A DNA stretch of 49,076 nt from Planctomycetaceae bacterium (GTDB lineage Bacteria > Planctomycetota > Planctomycetia > Planctomycetales > Planctomycetaceae). Shown here one piece after another: positions 34,129-41,921 of this stretch (its first letter is position 1; each line of letters opens with the position of its first letter). Position numbers and translations under genes: made by a program. The notes under the pieces were generated by a model. It was not told where the DNA came from and searched no databases. It saw only the letters and a list, made by a program, of their open reading frames with translations. The stretch covers positions 1 to 49,076 of the forward strand of contig JAGQQG010000044.1 of assembly GCA_020426325.1 (NCBI GenBank), written 5' to 3'.

Positions 34129-35541
34129 TCATGGCAATGTTGCATGCAAGTCGTTCAATAATTCAATCGCCACGTCGACCATTTGCTCGCCGCTGCCGGG
34201 GACGACGCGGGAGTTGACGGTTTCGTAGCTCCCTTCCGCAAAGGCCTTGCGTGTCGGAATGTAGCCGGGGGCATCGTTGGTCAGTTCGACGATGAGCGAG
34301 GTCTCGAAAGGCGAGGCTTGCTTGATGGCCAGTCCCAAGTCGACGAACACTTCGCCGGGCAAAGTCACGATGGCCACGTCGTCACTCAGTCGAAACGCCT
34401 GCACCTCCAGTCCGATTGTGTCGCTGCCACGAAGTTGTGCTGCCATAATCGAATACGCTTTGACCCGCTCAAGAAACGGCACGCCTGAGTCATCAACGCG
34501 GTCCATCATCGCTCGGGCCTCTTCGATTTCTCCAGCGGTGTACTTCTGCAGATCGACTTCGACAACGGAACGTGCGACGGCCAGCGATGGCTGCGAGACG
34601 TCGTTCAGCTGCGGTAGTGCCTCAGCGACCGTTTGTCCCAGCATCGTGCCGATCTCATTCGTCTTCCGGCGACCTTCGGGCGCGGGTTTCGTGACATCAA
34701 CATGATTGATATCCCCGCATGTTCCAGCGCCGAAAAGCGACACGAACTCGTCTCCGTAGCTCTCGCGGAGAACCTCCTGCACGTAACGGGGATAATCGGC
34801 CGAGTACAGCGATCCCCCCAGCGTATCCAGATGCAACGCAAAAGACACGATTGCCGCCTGCGGAGACGAGGTCCCCTCCGACGTGAACGAGATCAACCCG
34901 ACCTCCGGATCAATCGGCCCGGCCGGTCGAATGATATCAGGATTCAAATGCCCCGGATTGAACCGCACCGGGCCGGACTTCATGTGAAACCGACGATTGA
35001 ACGACAGCCGGTCTTCCTGTGCGTAACCCGCGTGCAGGGTGACAGGCTTCAGATTCTCCTGGGCCATCATCACCGCCCGGACCAGCCGACCGGCCAACTC
35101 GGTCGGATAGTCGGTCACCTCGTACGGGTCGAGACCCTTCTGTGCAACGAGTCGGTCGTGAAAGTGCTGACGTAAGGCACCAAAGTACATCGGTCCGGTG
35201 TGCGAGTGGGTCGCTGCGATGGCGATGTGTTCCGCAGGGATGCCGGTTACCTCCTGTGCTTGCTCGCGTGCCCGTTGTGACACATCGAGTGAGATGCCGA
35301 TAAGATCACAAAACACGATCGCTGCCTGCGTGTCCCCCTGGCGCAGCACGACGGCCTTGGCGAGCAGCGGGTCAATCGTCCCTGTGTTCAATCGCTCGCT
35401 AAAGTAGCCGCTCATGCGATACCCGGACACCGGAGTGATATCGATCACCCCTACACCCGCTTCGAACATTTCGTCCGCACACGTATCAATCGGCGCATGC
35501 AGTAGGCAGATCACCAGTGAAACAGTGCTGAGCAGCCTCAT
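34129..35541 (-). CDS. neutral/alkaline ceramidase-like secreted protein
   Basis: 470 residues from ATG 35541, with GAGGGA upstream. A longer frame to 35751 runs into a repeat element and is rejected. Signal peptide MRLLSTVSLVICLLHAPIDTC. The mature start EAGVGVIDITPVSGYRMSGY, followed by ATHSHTGPM near 125 and GTCGDIN near 275, matches the N-terminal catalytic domain of neutral ceramidases, where the His cluster binds zinc. The family hydrolyses amide bonds; the natural substrate in bacteria without sphingolipids is unclear. Shorter than full ceramidases (about 650-700), lacking the C-terminal immunoglobulin-like domain. Confidence 0.82.
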   Translation of the reverse strand: MRLLSTVSLVICLLHAPIDTCADEMFEAGVGVIDITPVSGYRMSGYFSERLNTGTIDPLLAKAVVLRQGDTQAAIVFCDLIGISLDVSQRAREQAQEVTGIPAEHIAIAATHSHTGPMYFGALRQHFHDRLVAQKGLDPYEVTDYPTELAGRLVRAVMMAQENLKPVTLHAGYAQEDRLSFNRRFHMKSGPVRFNPGHLNPDIIRPAGPIDPEVGLISFTSEGTSSPQAAIVSFALHLDTLGGSLYSADYPRYVQEVLRESYGDEFVSLFGAGTCGDINHVDVTKPAPEGRRKTNEIGTMLGQTVAEALPQLNDVSQPSLAVARSVVEVDLQKYTAGEIEEARAMMDRVDDSGVPFLERVKAYSIMAAQLRGSDTIGLEVQAFRLSDDVAIVTLPGEVFVDLGLAIKQASPFETSLIVELTNDAPGYIPTRKAFAEGSYETVNSRVVPGSGEQMVDVAIELLNDLHATLP

Positions 35542-35637
35542 GATAGATTCCCTCAAGTGTTCTTGATGAAGAAAGAACATCGTATGATGTGATGACAGAA
35601 GTGGAAAGCAGGCGTCATCTATCGGTTCCTTGTTGAG

Positions 35638-35684
35638 CGCGGGTGGCCCAGACGCCCCTGCGTCTGGGTCGCAGGGCGACAGGA
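35638..35684 (+). repeat. REP element copy 1 (left arm of island)
   Basis: Begins CGCGGGTGG, then hairpin CCAGACGC-CCCT-GCGTCTGG, then a second hairpin TCGC-AGG-GCGA and CAGGA. The first 32 nt (35638-35669) are identical, inverted, to copy 6 at 39351-39382. Follows the start side of the ceramidase gene. Confidence 0.8.
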
Positions 35685-35701
35685 GGCGTCGGTGCAGCCG
35701 G

Positions 35702-35776
35702 GTAGGTCCGGCTTTCGCCGGACGCAACAACCATGTGCGTTCACACCTCATCCTCGTCCGGCACAGCCGGACCTAC
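35702..35776. repeat. inverted repeat of two mini-hairpins next to the Rhs toxin
   Basis: GTAGGTCCGGCT (35702-35713) and its exact complement (35765-35776) face each other. Each contains its own small stem (TCCGGC-TTTC-GCCGGA and TCCGGC-ACA-GCCGGA). The right end supplies the in-frame stop at 35778-35780 that truncates the Rhs reading frame. Confidence 0.75.
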
Positions 35777-35843
35777 CTGACTCCGAGACAGCTATGCTGA
35801 AGCACTGAAAGCTGGCGCGGGTACGGCAGCCGTACTGTCTGAA

Positions 35844-36362
35844 ATGTACGTGACCGGTCTGGTTGAACTGACACCGACCGGCTGGATTGTTGTCACAACA
35901 TACCACCTTGATGAAGAAGAGTATGGCCAAGCAGCCCTTGCAGCTTTGCCTGGAGTTTTCTTAGTGATTGCAAAAGGAGACGAGGCTCTCAAGCTCGTAG
36001 TTCCGAAAAAGCGGTGGTTTGCCCCGGTTCGTAGGTCATTCGATGGCGAACCATCGGCGATTACCTTAGCTGAAGACTTGATTGTCTACCGCCATTGGGG
36101 TGGTGAAGCTCCGGAGATCGGTTCACTTTGGTTTTCACCAAAGAGCTACAGTCGTCCGGGCAATGCACGCAGATATCTTGCTTTGCCAGCGAATAATACA
36201 GCAGAACGAGTTACTGCATTCCGTATCAAGAAAGGCACTACAATACTTTATGGCAAAGTTGCTGGACAAAAAAGCAAGTTGGGTTTTGGTTCGTATGCCA
36301 CTGGAGGTGGCATTCAGATCTATGTTCCCGATCCATTTAGGCAAGCATTTCCGATTCGATGA
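35844..36362 (+). CDS. orphan Rhs C-terminal toxin, probable ADP-ribosyltransferase-type domain
   Basis: 172 residues from ATG 35844. The frame stays open back to 35781 and those codons read like protein (DSYAEALKAGAGTAAVLSE), but no start lies there; a repeat element supplies the stop. VTGLVELTPTGWIVVTTY resembles the Rhs/Hint linker before polymorphic toxin tips. The tip (about 75-172) has IVYRHWGG, a LALPANNTAERV block, KKGTTILYGK and GGGIQIYVPDP, the layout of ADP-ribosyltransferase-like toxins (inferred from motif order; catalytic residues unproven). No ribosome site precedes ATG. Followed after 7 nt by a small gene, as expected for toxin-immunity pairs. Could be a silent cassette. Confidence 0.6.
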   Translation: MYVTGLVELTPTGWIVVTTYHLDEEEYGQAALAALPGVFLVIAKGDEALKLVVPKKRWFAPVRRSFDGEPSAITLAEDLIVYRHWGGEAPEIGSLWFSPKSYSRPGNARRYLALPANNTAERVTAFRIKKGTTILYGKVAGQKSKLGFGSYATGGGIQIYVPDPFRQAFPIR

Positions 36363-36369
36363 GGACTGA

Positions 36370-36621
36370 ATGATGACAATCGACGAATTACTCAGTCACG
36401 TTCGAGTGGCAATGCAGGGAAAGCAGCCCCACAGATTCTTACCGGAGGTTGAAAGAACCTTGTTGCAAATGAAGACTCAGAAAGATGAAGACCCGCTCAT
36501 TCGAGAGGATCTTTCACGAATACTGGGCAGGCTGGTTCTCGATGATATTACGTTCGCTGAGTCTGAGATTGGCGATCAGCTTTTGGCTTTTGCTGATGAA
36601 TATGCAGAGGACGCCGGATAG
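36370..36621 (+). CDS. putative immunity protein for the Rhs toxin
   Basis: 83 residues, acidic and predicted all-helical (IDELLSHVRVAMQ, DPLIREDLSRILGRLV, IGDQLLAFADEYAEDAG). No family recognised. The function is inferred from position only: it begins 7 nt after the toxin stop, has GAGGA at 36361-36365, and its small size and charge suit an immunity protein. ATG 36373 is an alternative start with better spacing. Confidence 0.55.
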   Translation: MMTIDELLSHVRVAMQGKQPHRFLPEVERTLLQMKTQKDEDPLIREDLSRILGRLVLDDITFAESEIGDQLLAFADEYAEDAG

Positions 36622-36653
36622 CCAAGTAGCGACTGTCTTGAGAATCAAGGGTG

Positions 36654-36749
36654 TCATGGTGTTTGGTTCCATGATTTTCCTTCTCGGATCATGACATTGA
36701 GGATGGTGAGCAGTTTTCTCATGGAGGCGATGAGGGCCGCAGGGTGGCC
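36654..36749 (-). pseudogene. 3' remnant of an IS110-family transposase
   Basis: The reverse strand encodes GHPAALIASMRKLLTILN, continuing to a stop at 36654. This resembles the C-terminal end of IS110-type (DEDD) transposases (consensus ...RKLLTILNAM...). Upstream sequence immediately becomes REP copy 2, so the rest of the transposase is missing. Confidence 0.55.
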
Positions 36750-36783
36750 CAGCCGTTTCAGGCTGGGTGACGCAGTCACAAGA
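36742..36783 (+). repeat. REP element copy 2
   Basis: GGGTGG, hairpin CCCAGCC-GTTTCA-GGCTGGG, second hairpin TGAC-GCA-GTCA, then CAAGA. Same layout as the other copies but with a different stem sequence. It truncates the IS110 remnant. Confidence 0.7.
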
Positions 36784-36789
36784 CGAACG

Positions 36790-37356
36790 TCACTGCGTGA
36801 ACGATCCTCCAAAGACTGTCGGACACGGAGTGTGAATCGTCCTGTCGCTTCGCGACCCAACCGTCGTTACCTCCGGTCGGGCCACCCAGCGGTCCAGATT
36901 CCCCGCCGGGTCGTAGTACAGCCGGTATCCGACCGGACTGGTCGGCGGCGTCAGGCCGGTGATCTGGTTCACTTGGTTCGCGCTACGGGTCTGCTCCAGA
37001 TCCCAGGTGCCGTTGCCGTCATTGTCCGTGCGGAAGCCCATCCAGTTCCCCGTCTCGTCCAGTGAGAAGCACTGCGCGAAGCTGGTCGTCGTCAGGGCCG
37101 TGTGGCCCGTGTTGAGCGTCCCCCGCCCCATCTCGTGCAGACGGTACAGGCCGTCGTACTCGTACAGCTCGTCGAACGCTTGGCTCTGCGACGTGGCCAC
37201 CGTGTCCTGGCGCCACAGGCGGTTGCTCGCCCGGTCGTAGCCGTACTTGAACCGCGCCACGTCCGTCGGACCGGTCGTGTCGAGCCAGCGGCAGTCCTTG
37301 ATCCGCCCGAAGCGGCAATCACTGGCCTTCAGCATTAGGCTTTTACTTTTTGACAT
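36790..37356 (-). pseudogene. Rhs core fragment
   Basis: Reverse-strand frame with YD-repeat protein features: RFGRIKDCRWLDTTG, FKYGYDRASNRLWRQDT, LYEYDGLYRLHEMGRGTLN, SFAQCFSLDETGNW and YRLYYDPAGNLDR. These are internal pieces of the Rhs barrel. There is no convincing start and the 3' end runs straight into REP copy 3, from which the tail [16 protein letters not shown] is read. It lies on the strand opposite to the orphan toxin, so the locus was rearranged. Confidence 0.8.
36840..36887 (-). repeat. REP element copy 3
   Basis: On the reverse strand: GGGTGG, hairpin starting CCCGACCGGAGG and closing CGGTTGGG, second hairpin TCGC-GAA-GCGA, then CAGGA. Shares most positions with copy 4 at 37922. 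Confidence 0.8.
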
Positions 37357-37819
37357 TATTGCACCACAAACTGCACGCAAGTGCCGCACCAGCATGTGGA
37401 GCACCAACAATCGCAGAAGTTAGACACCCTAGCGACGCCACTGCACGCACTACAAATAGTCCAGAGTCTACACTTGTCTGGATGCTACCAGCAATCACCC
37501 AAACGACTGCACATAGGACGCCGAATGCACCCGCCACATAGCTGGTCGCTCTCACAGCGCGTCCGAGACTTGCGATTCTCGTAGAATTGGCAGAAAGTGG
37601 ATCCCACATCTGCCGCAGAAGACTCCAAAGCCATAGTACCCCACCAACTCCGCCCCCAGCTATGAACGGGATGATGAGGTCGCGGTGATTCCCGCTCAGC
37701 ACAGTCGCAACTGCCCCACATGCACTAATCACCAGAAGTCCCGTAAACTTGTGGAGTGGACGCATGGCTAACAACACTGCGACAACCCCACACCCTAGCA
37801 CTACGATAATTACTCGCAT
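37343..37819 (-). CDS. small multispan membrane protein
   Basis: 158 residues with about five hydrophobic segments (VIIVVLGCGVVAVLLAM, LLVISACGAVATVL, IIPFIAGGGVGGVLWLW, VAGAFGVLCAVVWVIAGS and a Cys/Gly/Ala-rich last one). No family recognised. It lies directly upstream of the Rhs core fragment on the same strand. In Rhs loci, immunity genes are often followed by a leftover core fragment, so it may be the immunity gene of a lost toxin tip (inference). AAAGG upstream gives weak support for the ATG. Confidence 0.6.
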   Translation of the reverse strand: MRVIIVVLGCGVVAVLLAMRPLHKFTGLLVISACGAVATVLSGNHRDLIIPFIAGGGVGGVLWLWSLLRQMWDPLSANSTRIASLGRAVRATSYVAGAFGVLCAVVWVIAGSIQTSVDSGLFVVRAVASLGCLTSAIVGAPHAGAALACSLWCNNVKK

Positions 37820-37921
37820 CTACGATGACCTTTGCCGGAATATGACCGGAGGACTGACAGAATGGGTCAAGGCTGCAGCGACATCGACAAAAAACAAGAA
37901 CGCGACCGATCTAACGTCGCA

Positions 37922-37969
37922 GGGTGGCCCGACCGGAGTTTACGACGGTTGGGTCGCAACGCGACAGGA
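37922..37969 (+). repeat. REP element copy 4
   Basis: GGGTGG, hairpin from CCCGACCGGAGT to CGGTTGGG, second hairpin TCGC-AAC-GCGA, CAGGA. Lies 40 nt beyond the 3' end of the first RAYT gene, in the opposite orientation to it. Confidence 0.8.
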
Positions 37970-38008
37970 TGATTGACACTGTGGGTTCGGGCCTCTGCAA
38001 AAACGTTC

Positions 38009-38527
38009 CTACTCCATTCCCGGAGGCCAGCAAATTGGCAGGCCGACAGATTTGTGCTGCTCGTACCAGCGAGCTGATGAGTACGGCCATTCGATGGCCT
38101 TCTCCACAAAACCTGCTCGCACCGGATTGAGATGCAGATACGTTAACTTTTCTTCCAGCTTCTCTCGGCTGAAGACATTGAACCCATCATATCTGGGTTG
38201 CCACACTGTCGTCCGTTCGACTTGTGACCAGTATTGTGGAAACCTTGACTCGTACAATTTCCGGATGGCTGCCGACGATTGACTCTTCCACTCGTTCATG
38301 AATCGGCTCAACTGCTTGATCTCCGGAAACCAGACGAGTGCGTGTACGTGATCGGGCATGATGACGAACCCGATGCAGAGGCCATTTCGATTGGTCAGTT
38401 TTGCGCCCAGATGTCCGATGACAATCCGTTTGGCCTGATCGTGCTCCAGCAGTGTGCGACGTCGATAGCGCGAAAACGTGACGAAGTGAGCATGTCGTTC
38501 TGAGTCGTACACACGCCGTGCAACCAT
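38009..38527 (-). CDS. REP-associated tyrosine transposase (RAYT) 1, intact
   Basis: 172 residues, Y1_Tnp/TnpA_REP family, single-strand DNA transposases that act on REP hairpins. The HUH motif is in [12 protein letters not shown] near residue 59. The nucleophile Tyr lies in [12 protein letters not shown] near 130, encoded TAT. The N-terminus [13 protein letters not shown] and the C-terminal [10 protein letters not shown] are typical. Both active-site elements are present, so it may be functional. REP copy 4 lies just beyond its 3' end. Confidence 0.88.
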   Translation of the reverse strand: MVARRVYDSERHAHFVTFSRYRRRTLLEHDQAKRIVIGHLGAKLTNRNGLCIGFVIMPDHVHALVWFPEIKQLSRFMNEWKSQSSAAIRKLYESRFPQYWSQVERTTVWQPRYDGFNVFSREKLEEKLTYLHLNPVRAGFVEKAIEWPYSSARWYEQHKSVGLPICWPPGME

Positions 38528-39297
38528 GGTGGGGTCCAGAACTTGAAGTGCAGGTTTTCCAAAGATGGTAGCACAGTGTGGTTCGTCCAGGGCTTACGCA
38601 CCGATTTCGACCGTCGGAACCGCTGATTCCATCCTGTTTGTAGGTCATCTGGGGTTCGGTGCAGCGCTGCCATGCCCTGAGCAGTGGACCCAGATGACTC
38701 TGAGCCAATCAAATCTGCGGAAAGTATTGCATTTATGGGACTTCCGTTGTGAATTCGATGCGTAAGCCCTGGGTTCGTCCTGTCGCTCCGCGACCCGACC
38801 GATGCCGGTCGGGCCACCCTGCGGTTGTCGTAACAGCGGGCCGAACTCCACGGCCAGTCGATCGCTTTTTCCACCAACCTCGCTCGCACCGGGTTCAAAT
38901 GCATGGAGTCCAGTTTCTCACACAGCTTCACTTCGCTGTGGATGTGAAAAGTATAATACTTCCTTTGCCAAAAGGGGCCACCCGCGTCCGTCGCCGCGGC
39001 ATATTGGGGAAGCTCCTGATGCAGGAACTGTTTGATTGCAAACGACGAACGCTGCTTCCACTGTTTCATGAACAAACTCAACTGGTGCGGCTGCGGAAAC
39101 CAGACGACCGCGTGCACGTGATCCGGCATCACAACAAACCCCACACATCTTGCGGACTGTTTGGCCAGTTGAGAGTTGAGGACACCCAGGACGATCCGTT
39201 TCGCCCGATCGTGGTCCAGTCGTCGGCGACGACGATAGCCGGAAAACGTCACGAAGTGTGCATACAGTTCATTGTCATAGATACGCTGCTTTCCCAT
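38395..39297 (-). CDS. REP-associated tyrosine transposase (RAYT) 2, probably inactive
   Basis: The homologous part is residues 1-160 (39297 to about 38818): [16 protein letters not shown] motif in [12 protein letters not shown] near 57, and [12 protein letters not shown] near 131. The catalytic Tyr expected before -xHLNPVRA is Ser (codon TCC in place of TAC), a single-base change. From residue 161 the frame reads through REP copy 5 ([14 protein letters not shown]) and then about 120 codons of noncoding sequence, overlapping RAYT 1 in another frame. The real protein probably ends or ended near 38818. About half its residues match RAYT 1. Confidence 0.75.
   Translation of the reverse strand: MGKQRIYDNELYAHFVTFSGYRRRRRLDHDRAKRIVLGVLNSQLAKQSARCVGFVVMPDHVHAVVWFPQPHQLSLFMKQWKQRSSFAIKQFLHQELPQYAAATDAGGPFWQRKYYTFHIHSEVKLCEKLDSMHLNPVRARLVEKAIDWPWSSARCYDNRRVARPASVGSRSDRTNPGLTHRIHNGSPINAILSADLIGSESSGSTAQGMAALHRTPDDLQTGWNQRFRRSKSVRKPWTNHTVLPSLENLHFKFWTPPWLHGVCTTQNDMLTSSRFRAIDVAHCWSTIRPNGLSSDIWAQN
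38778..38819 (-). repeat. REP element copy 5
   Basis: Reverse strand: GGGTGG, perfect hairpin CCCGACC-GGCAT-CGGTCGGG, second hairpin TCGC-GGA-GCGA, CAGGA. It begins exactly where RAYT 2 homology stops. Beyond it, GCGTAAGCCCTGG (38760-38772) is repeated inverted near 38587-38599. Confidence 0.85.
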
Positions 39298-39333
39298 CGA
39301 CCCACTGTAGGCAGCACGACGTCCTCAAGAAAG

Positions 39334-39382
39334 CCTCCCGTGCCTCCGGCACCCAGACGCAGGGGCGTCTGGGCCACCCGCG
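39334..39382 (-). repeat. REP element copy 6 (right arm of island)
   Basis: Reverse strand: CGCGGGTGG, hairpin CCAGACGC-CCCT-GCGTCTGG, second hairpin TGCC-GGA-GGCA, then CGGGAGG. Bases 39351-39382 are the exact inverted match of 35638-35669. Lies 37 nt upstream of the RAYT 2 start. Confidence 0.8.
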
Positions 39383-39519
39383 TACCCTTTTATCCCCCTG
39401 GATGGCGAGTTGAAAGAACGTTCGAATTCCGACATCAGCGGTTTGCTCCACACGAGCCAGGTTGTTGCATACGATGGTCACTCAACCCTCTAACCCCGAA
39501 TGAGACTCGGAGCCTCACG

Positions 39520-40677
39520 ATGCCTGAAGCTGTCATACTCGATGCTGTTCGTACTCCCTTTGGCCGTCGCGGGGGTGTGTTTCGCGAAGTGCAGCCCAAT
39601 CAGCTGCTGGCCCATGCCCTCGATGGACTGTGTGAGCGAGCGGGAATCGCTCATGAGAAAATCGAAGATGTTGTGACAGGTGTCGTCTCACAGGCACAGG
39701 AACAGGGAGCCAATGTCGGGCGGCAGGCTGTGCTGCTGGCCGGGTTCCCGGTTGAGGTTCCCGCTGTCACGCTGAACCGCATGTGCGGTTCCAGTCAGCA
39801 GGCGGTGCACTTTGCTGCTCAGGCAATTGCAGCGGGAGACATCGACTATGCGATTGGTTGTGGTGTTGAGAACATGACGCGAGTCCCCATGTTCTGCGAC
39901 ATCGACGGAGACTTCGGCACACTCAACCCGGACCTGCTTGCGAAGTACGACCTCATCCACCAGGGTGAGTCAGCTGAACGACTGGCCGACCGCTGGGAGA
40001 TCTCGCGTGACGAGGTCGATGCCTTCGCAGCGGAAAGCCATCGCAAAGCCTACGCAGCTGCAGAGGCTGGTGACAACACGGAGATTCTTCCGACTCAAGG
40101 CCTTGATGGCGACGGAAAAAAGATCACCGTAACTCGGGACGAGGGGATTCGTGCTTCGATCGATCCGTCGAAAATGGCTGAGCTGAAAACTGTATTTCGT
40201 CCCGCTGGAAATGGGGTCGTGACAGCAGGGAACGCCAGTCAAATCTCCGACGGGGCCTCAGCCGTCCTCGTGGGAAATCGTGAGGTTGCAGAGGCAGATG
40301 GCTTCAAGCCTCGGGCCAGATTCCTCGCCCGAGTGGCCGTCGGCGACGACCCCACGCTGCAATTGGCCGGCGTCATCCCAGCAACTCGCAAAGCTCTTAA
40401 GAAAGCGGGCATGACGATCGACGATCTCGACTGGATTGAAATCAACGAAGCCTTCGCGACCGTTGTCCTCTCCTGGGCTCGCGAACTCAAGCCGGACATG
40501 GACAAAGTCAACCCCTGGGGCGGAGCGATCGCACATGGACATCCCCTCGGCGCGACGGGCGGCGGCCTGATGGCCAAACTTGTCACAGGACTGCAAGCGA
40601 CCAACAAGAGCACCGGCCTCCAGGTCATGTGCATCGGCCACGGCATGGCCACGGCAACGATCATCGAACGGCTGTGA
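39520..40677 (+). CDS. thiolase (acetyl-CoA acetyltransferase family)
   Basis: 385 residues from ATG 39520, with CGGAG seven bases upstream. The frame is open far upstream through the repeat island, but that part is noncoding. Family enzymes form or cleave acetoacetyl-CoA or longer 3-ketoacyl-CoA. Nucleophile Cys89 in [15 protein letters not shown], His341 in [10 protein letters not shown], and Cys371 in [10 protein letters not shown]. The last motif is normally C-x-G-G-G; here the middle Gly is His, an unusual change next to the active site. Ends before aguB with a 174-nt spacer. Confidence 0.9.
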   Translation: MPEAVILDAVRTPFGRRGGVFREVQPNQLLAHALDGLCERAGIAHEKIEDVVTGVVSQAQEQGANVGRQAVLLAGFPVEVPAVTLNRMCGSSQQAVHFAAQAIAAGDIDYAIGCGVENMTRVPMFCDIDGDFGTLNPDLLAKYDLIHQGESAERLADRWEISRDEVDAFAAESHRKAYAAAEAGDNTEILPTQGLDGDGKKITVTRDEGIRASIDPSKMAELKTVFRPAGNGVVTAGNASQISDGASAVLVGNREVAEADGFKPRARFLARVAVGDDPTLQLAGVIPATRKALKKAGMTIDDLDWIEINEAFATVVLSWARELKPDMDKVNPWGGAIAHGHPLGATGGGLMAKLVTGLQATNKSTGLQVMCIGHGMATATIIERL

Positions 40678-40851
40678 TTCGGCTGCCCCTCGTGATTTCG
40701 CACCTCTCGGCTTGTCAGCCTGCCGCCCCCGCAGGAGTTCGCCGTCGCAGCAGAGCAACGTGGATTGTGAATCATTTTTGCTGAGTTGACGCAGCCATCA
40801 CATGATCCGCTACGATTCAGCCATTCATCATTGCAGGAAAGGAGCGTGGAC

Positions 40852-41748
40852 TTGGCTGAAAAGGATAAGTTTGTCGTAGGGCTGGTTCAGATGCAGATGT
40901 CGACCGATGCTGAGGAAAATCTGCATCGGGCAGCGGAGTTTGTCGAGCAGGCCGCGAAGGACGGTGCTCAGGTCATCTGTCTGCCCGAACTGTTTCGGTC
41001 GCAGTACTTCTGCCAGCGAGAAGACGCATCCCTGTTTGACCTCGCTGAACCGATTCCCGGTCCGTCGACGGAAGCTCTCGGACGTGTGGCGAAGGAGCGA
41101 GGAGTGACCATCATCGCCTCGCTGTTCGAGCGACGGGCAGCGGGGCTGTATCACAATACGGTTGCGATTCTCGACACAAAAGGCGAAGTCTCCGGGAAGT
41201 ATCGCAAGATGCACATCCCCGATGATCCGGCCTACTACGAGAAGTTCTACTTCACCCCCGGCGACCTCGGATTCCGTACCTTCGCGACTCCCGTCGGAAA
41301 GATCGGCACACTGATCTGCTGGGATCAGTGGTATCCCGAAGGGGCCCGGCTGACGAGTTTGCGGGGAGCGGAGATTCTATTCTATCCGACAGCGATCGGC
41401 TGGCATCCGCACGAGAAAGACGAATTCGGCACCGCTCAACGAGATGCGTGGCAGACCATCCAGCGCAGCCATGCGATCGCGAACGGCTTGTACGTTGCAG
41501 GTGTCAACCGCGTCGGACACGAACAGCCCGATCCCGACAATGCGGGGATTCAGTTCTGGGGCACCACGTTTCTCGCGGACCCGTTTGGAGTCGTGATCGC
41601 GGAAGCCTCCATGGATCAGGAAGAGGTCTTGATTGCAGAGGTTGATCGCCGGCGCATCGAGGATGTCCGCCGCAACTGGCCCTTCCTCCGCGACCGCCGC
41701 ATCGACGCCTATCAAGGCCTCGATCAACGATTCCTGGACGAAGCTTAA
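40852..41748 (+). CDS. aguB: N-carbamoylputrescine amidase
   Basis: Hydrolyses N-carbamoylputrescine to putrescine, CO2 and ammonia. 298 residues from TTG 40852, chosen because AGGAAAGGAG (40835-40844) is spaced seven bases from it; GTG 40846 is too close. The nitrilase-superfamily triad is Glu46 (LPELF), Lys119 (YRKMHIPDDP) and Cys156 (LICWDQWYPEG). HIPDDPAYYEKFYFTPGD is characteristic of this subfamily. The partner aguA is 173 nt downstream with a repeat between. Confidence 0.93.
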   Translation: MAEKDKFVVGLVQMQMSTDAEENLHRAAEFVEQAAKDGAQVICLPELFRSQYFCQREDASLFDLAEPIPGPSTEALGRVAKERGVTIIASLFERRAAGLYHNTVAILDTKGEVSGKYRKMHIPDDPAYYEKFYFTPGDLGFRTFATPVGKIGTLICWDQWYPEGARLTSLRGAEILFYPTAIGWHPHEKDEFGTAQRDAWQTIQRSHAIANGLYVAGVNRVGHEQPDPDNAGIQFWGTTFLADPFGVVIAEASMDQEEVLIAEVDRRRIEDVRRNWPFLRDRRIDAYQGLDQRFLDEA

Positions 41749-41779
41749 CACATCGACCAAGGAAGGGGCTTCACTTTGG

Positions 41780-41871
41780 GGGGTGGCAAGGCGTCACGGC
41801 CCAAGCCGGGTCGCCATGCTCTCAGTACACACAAGAACATGCTCACCCGCCATGAGGCGTGAGAGCATGCC
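41780..41871. repeat. 91-nt two-hairpin repeat, copy A
   Basis: GGGGTGGCAAGGCGTCACGG start, hairpin closing at GCCGGGTCGCCATG, then a second hairpin CATGCTCACCCGCC / GGCGTGAGAGCATG. It is the inverted counterpart of 46161-46251. It lies between aguB and aguA, is not a terminator type, and is distinct from the REP family at 35-39 kb. Confidence 0.75.
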
Positions 41872-41921
41872 ACACCAGTTTCTGGCGAAATCTGCCGGAC
41901 TGACCGTAGACGAAAACTCAC

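Noticed and set aside
38395-38817. C-terminal 140 codons of the RAYT 2 frame
   Set aside because: Reads through a REP element and then overlaps RAYT 1 in a different frame; no transposase homology.
35638-39382. CRISPR array
   Set aside because: The repeats are self-complementary, unevenly spaced and in both orientations, so they are REP elements.
38749-39519. N-terminal extension of the thiolase through the repeat island
   Set aside because: Antisense to RAYT 2 and REP copies 5 and 6; thiolase homology starts at ATG 39520.
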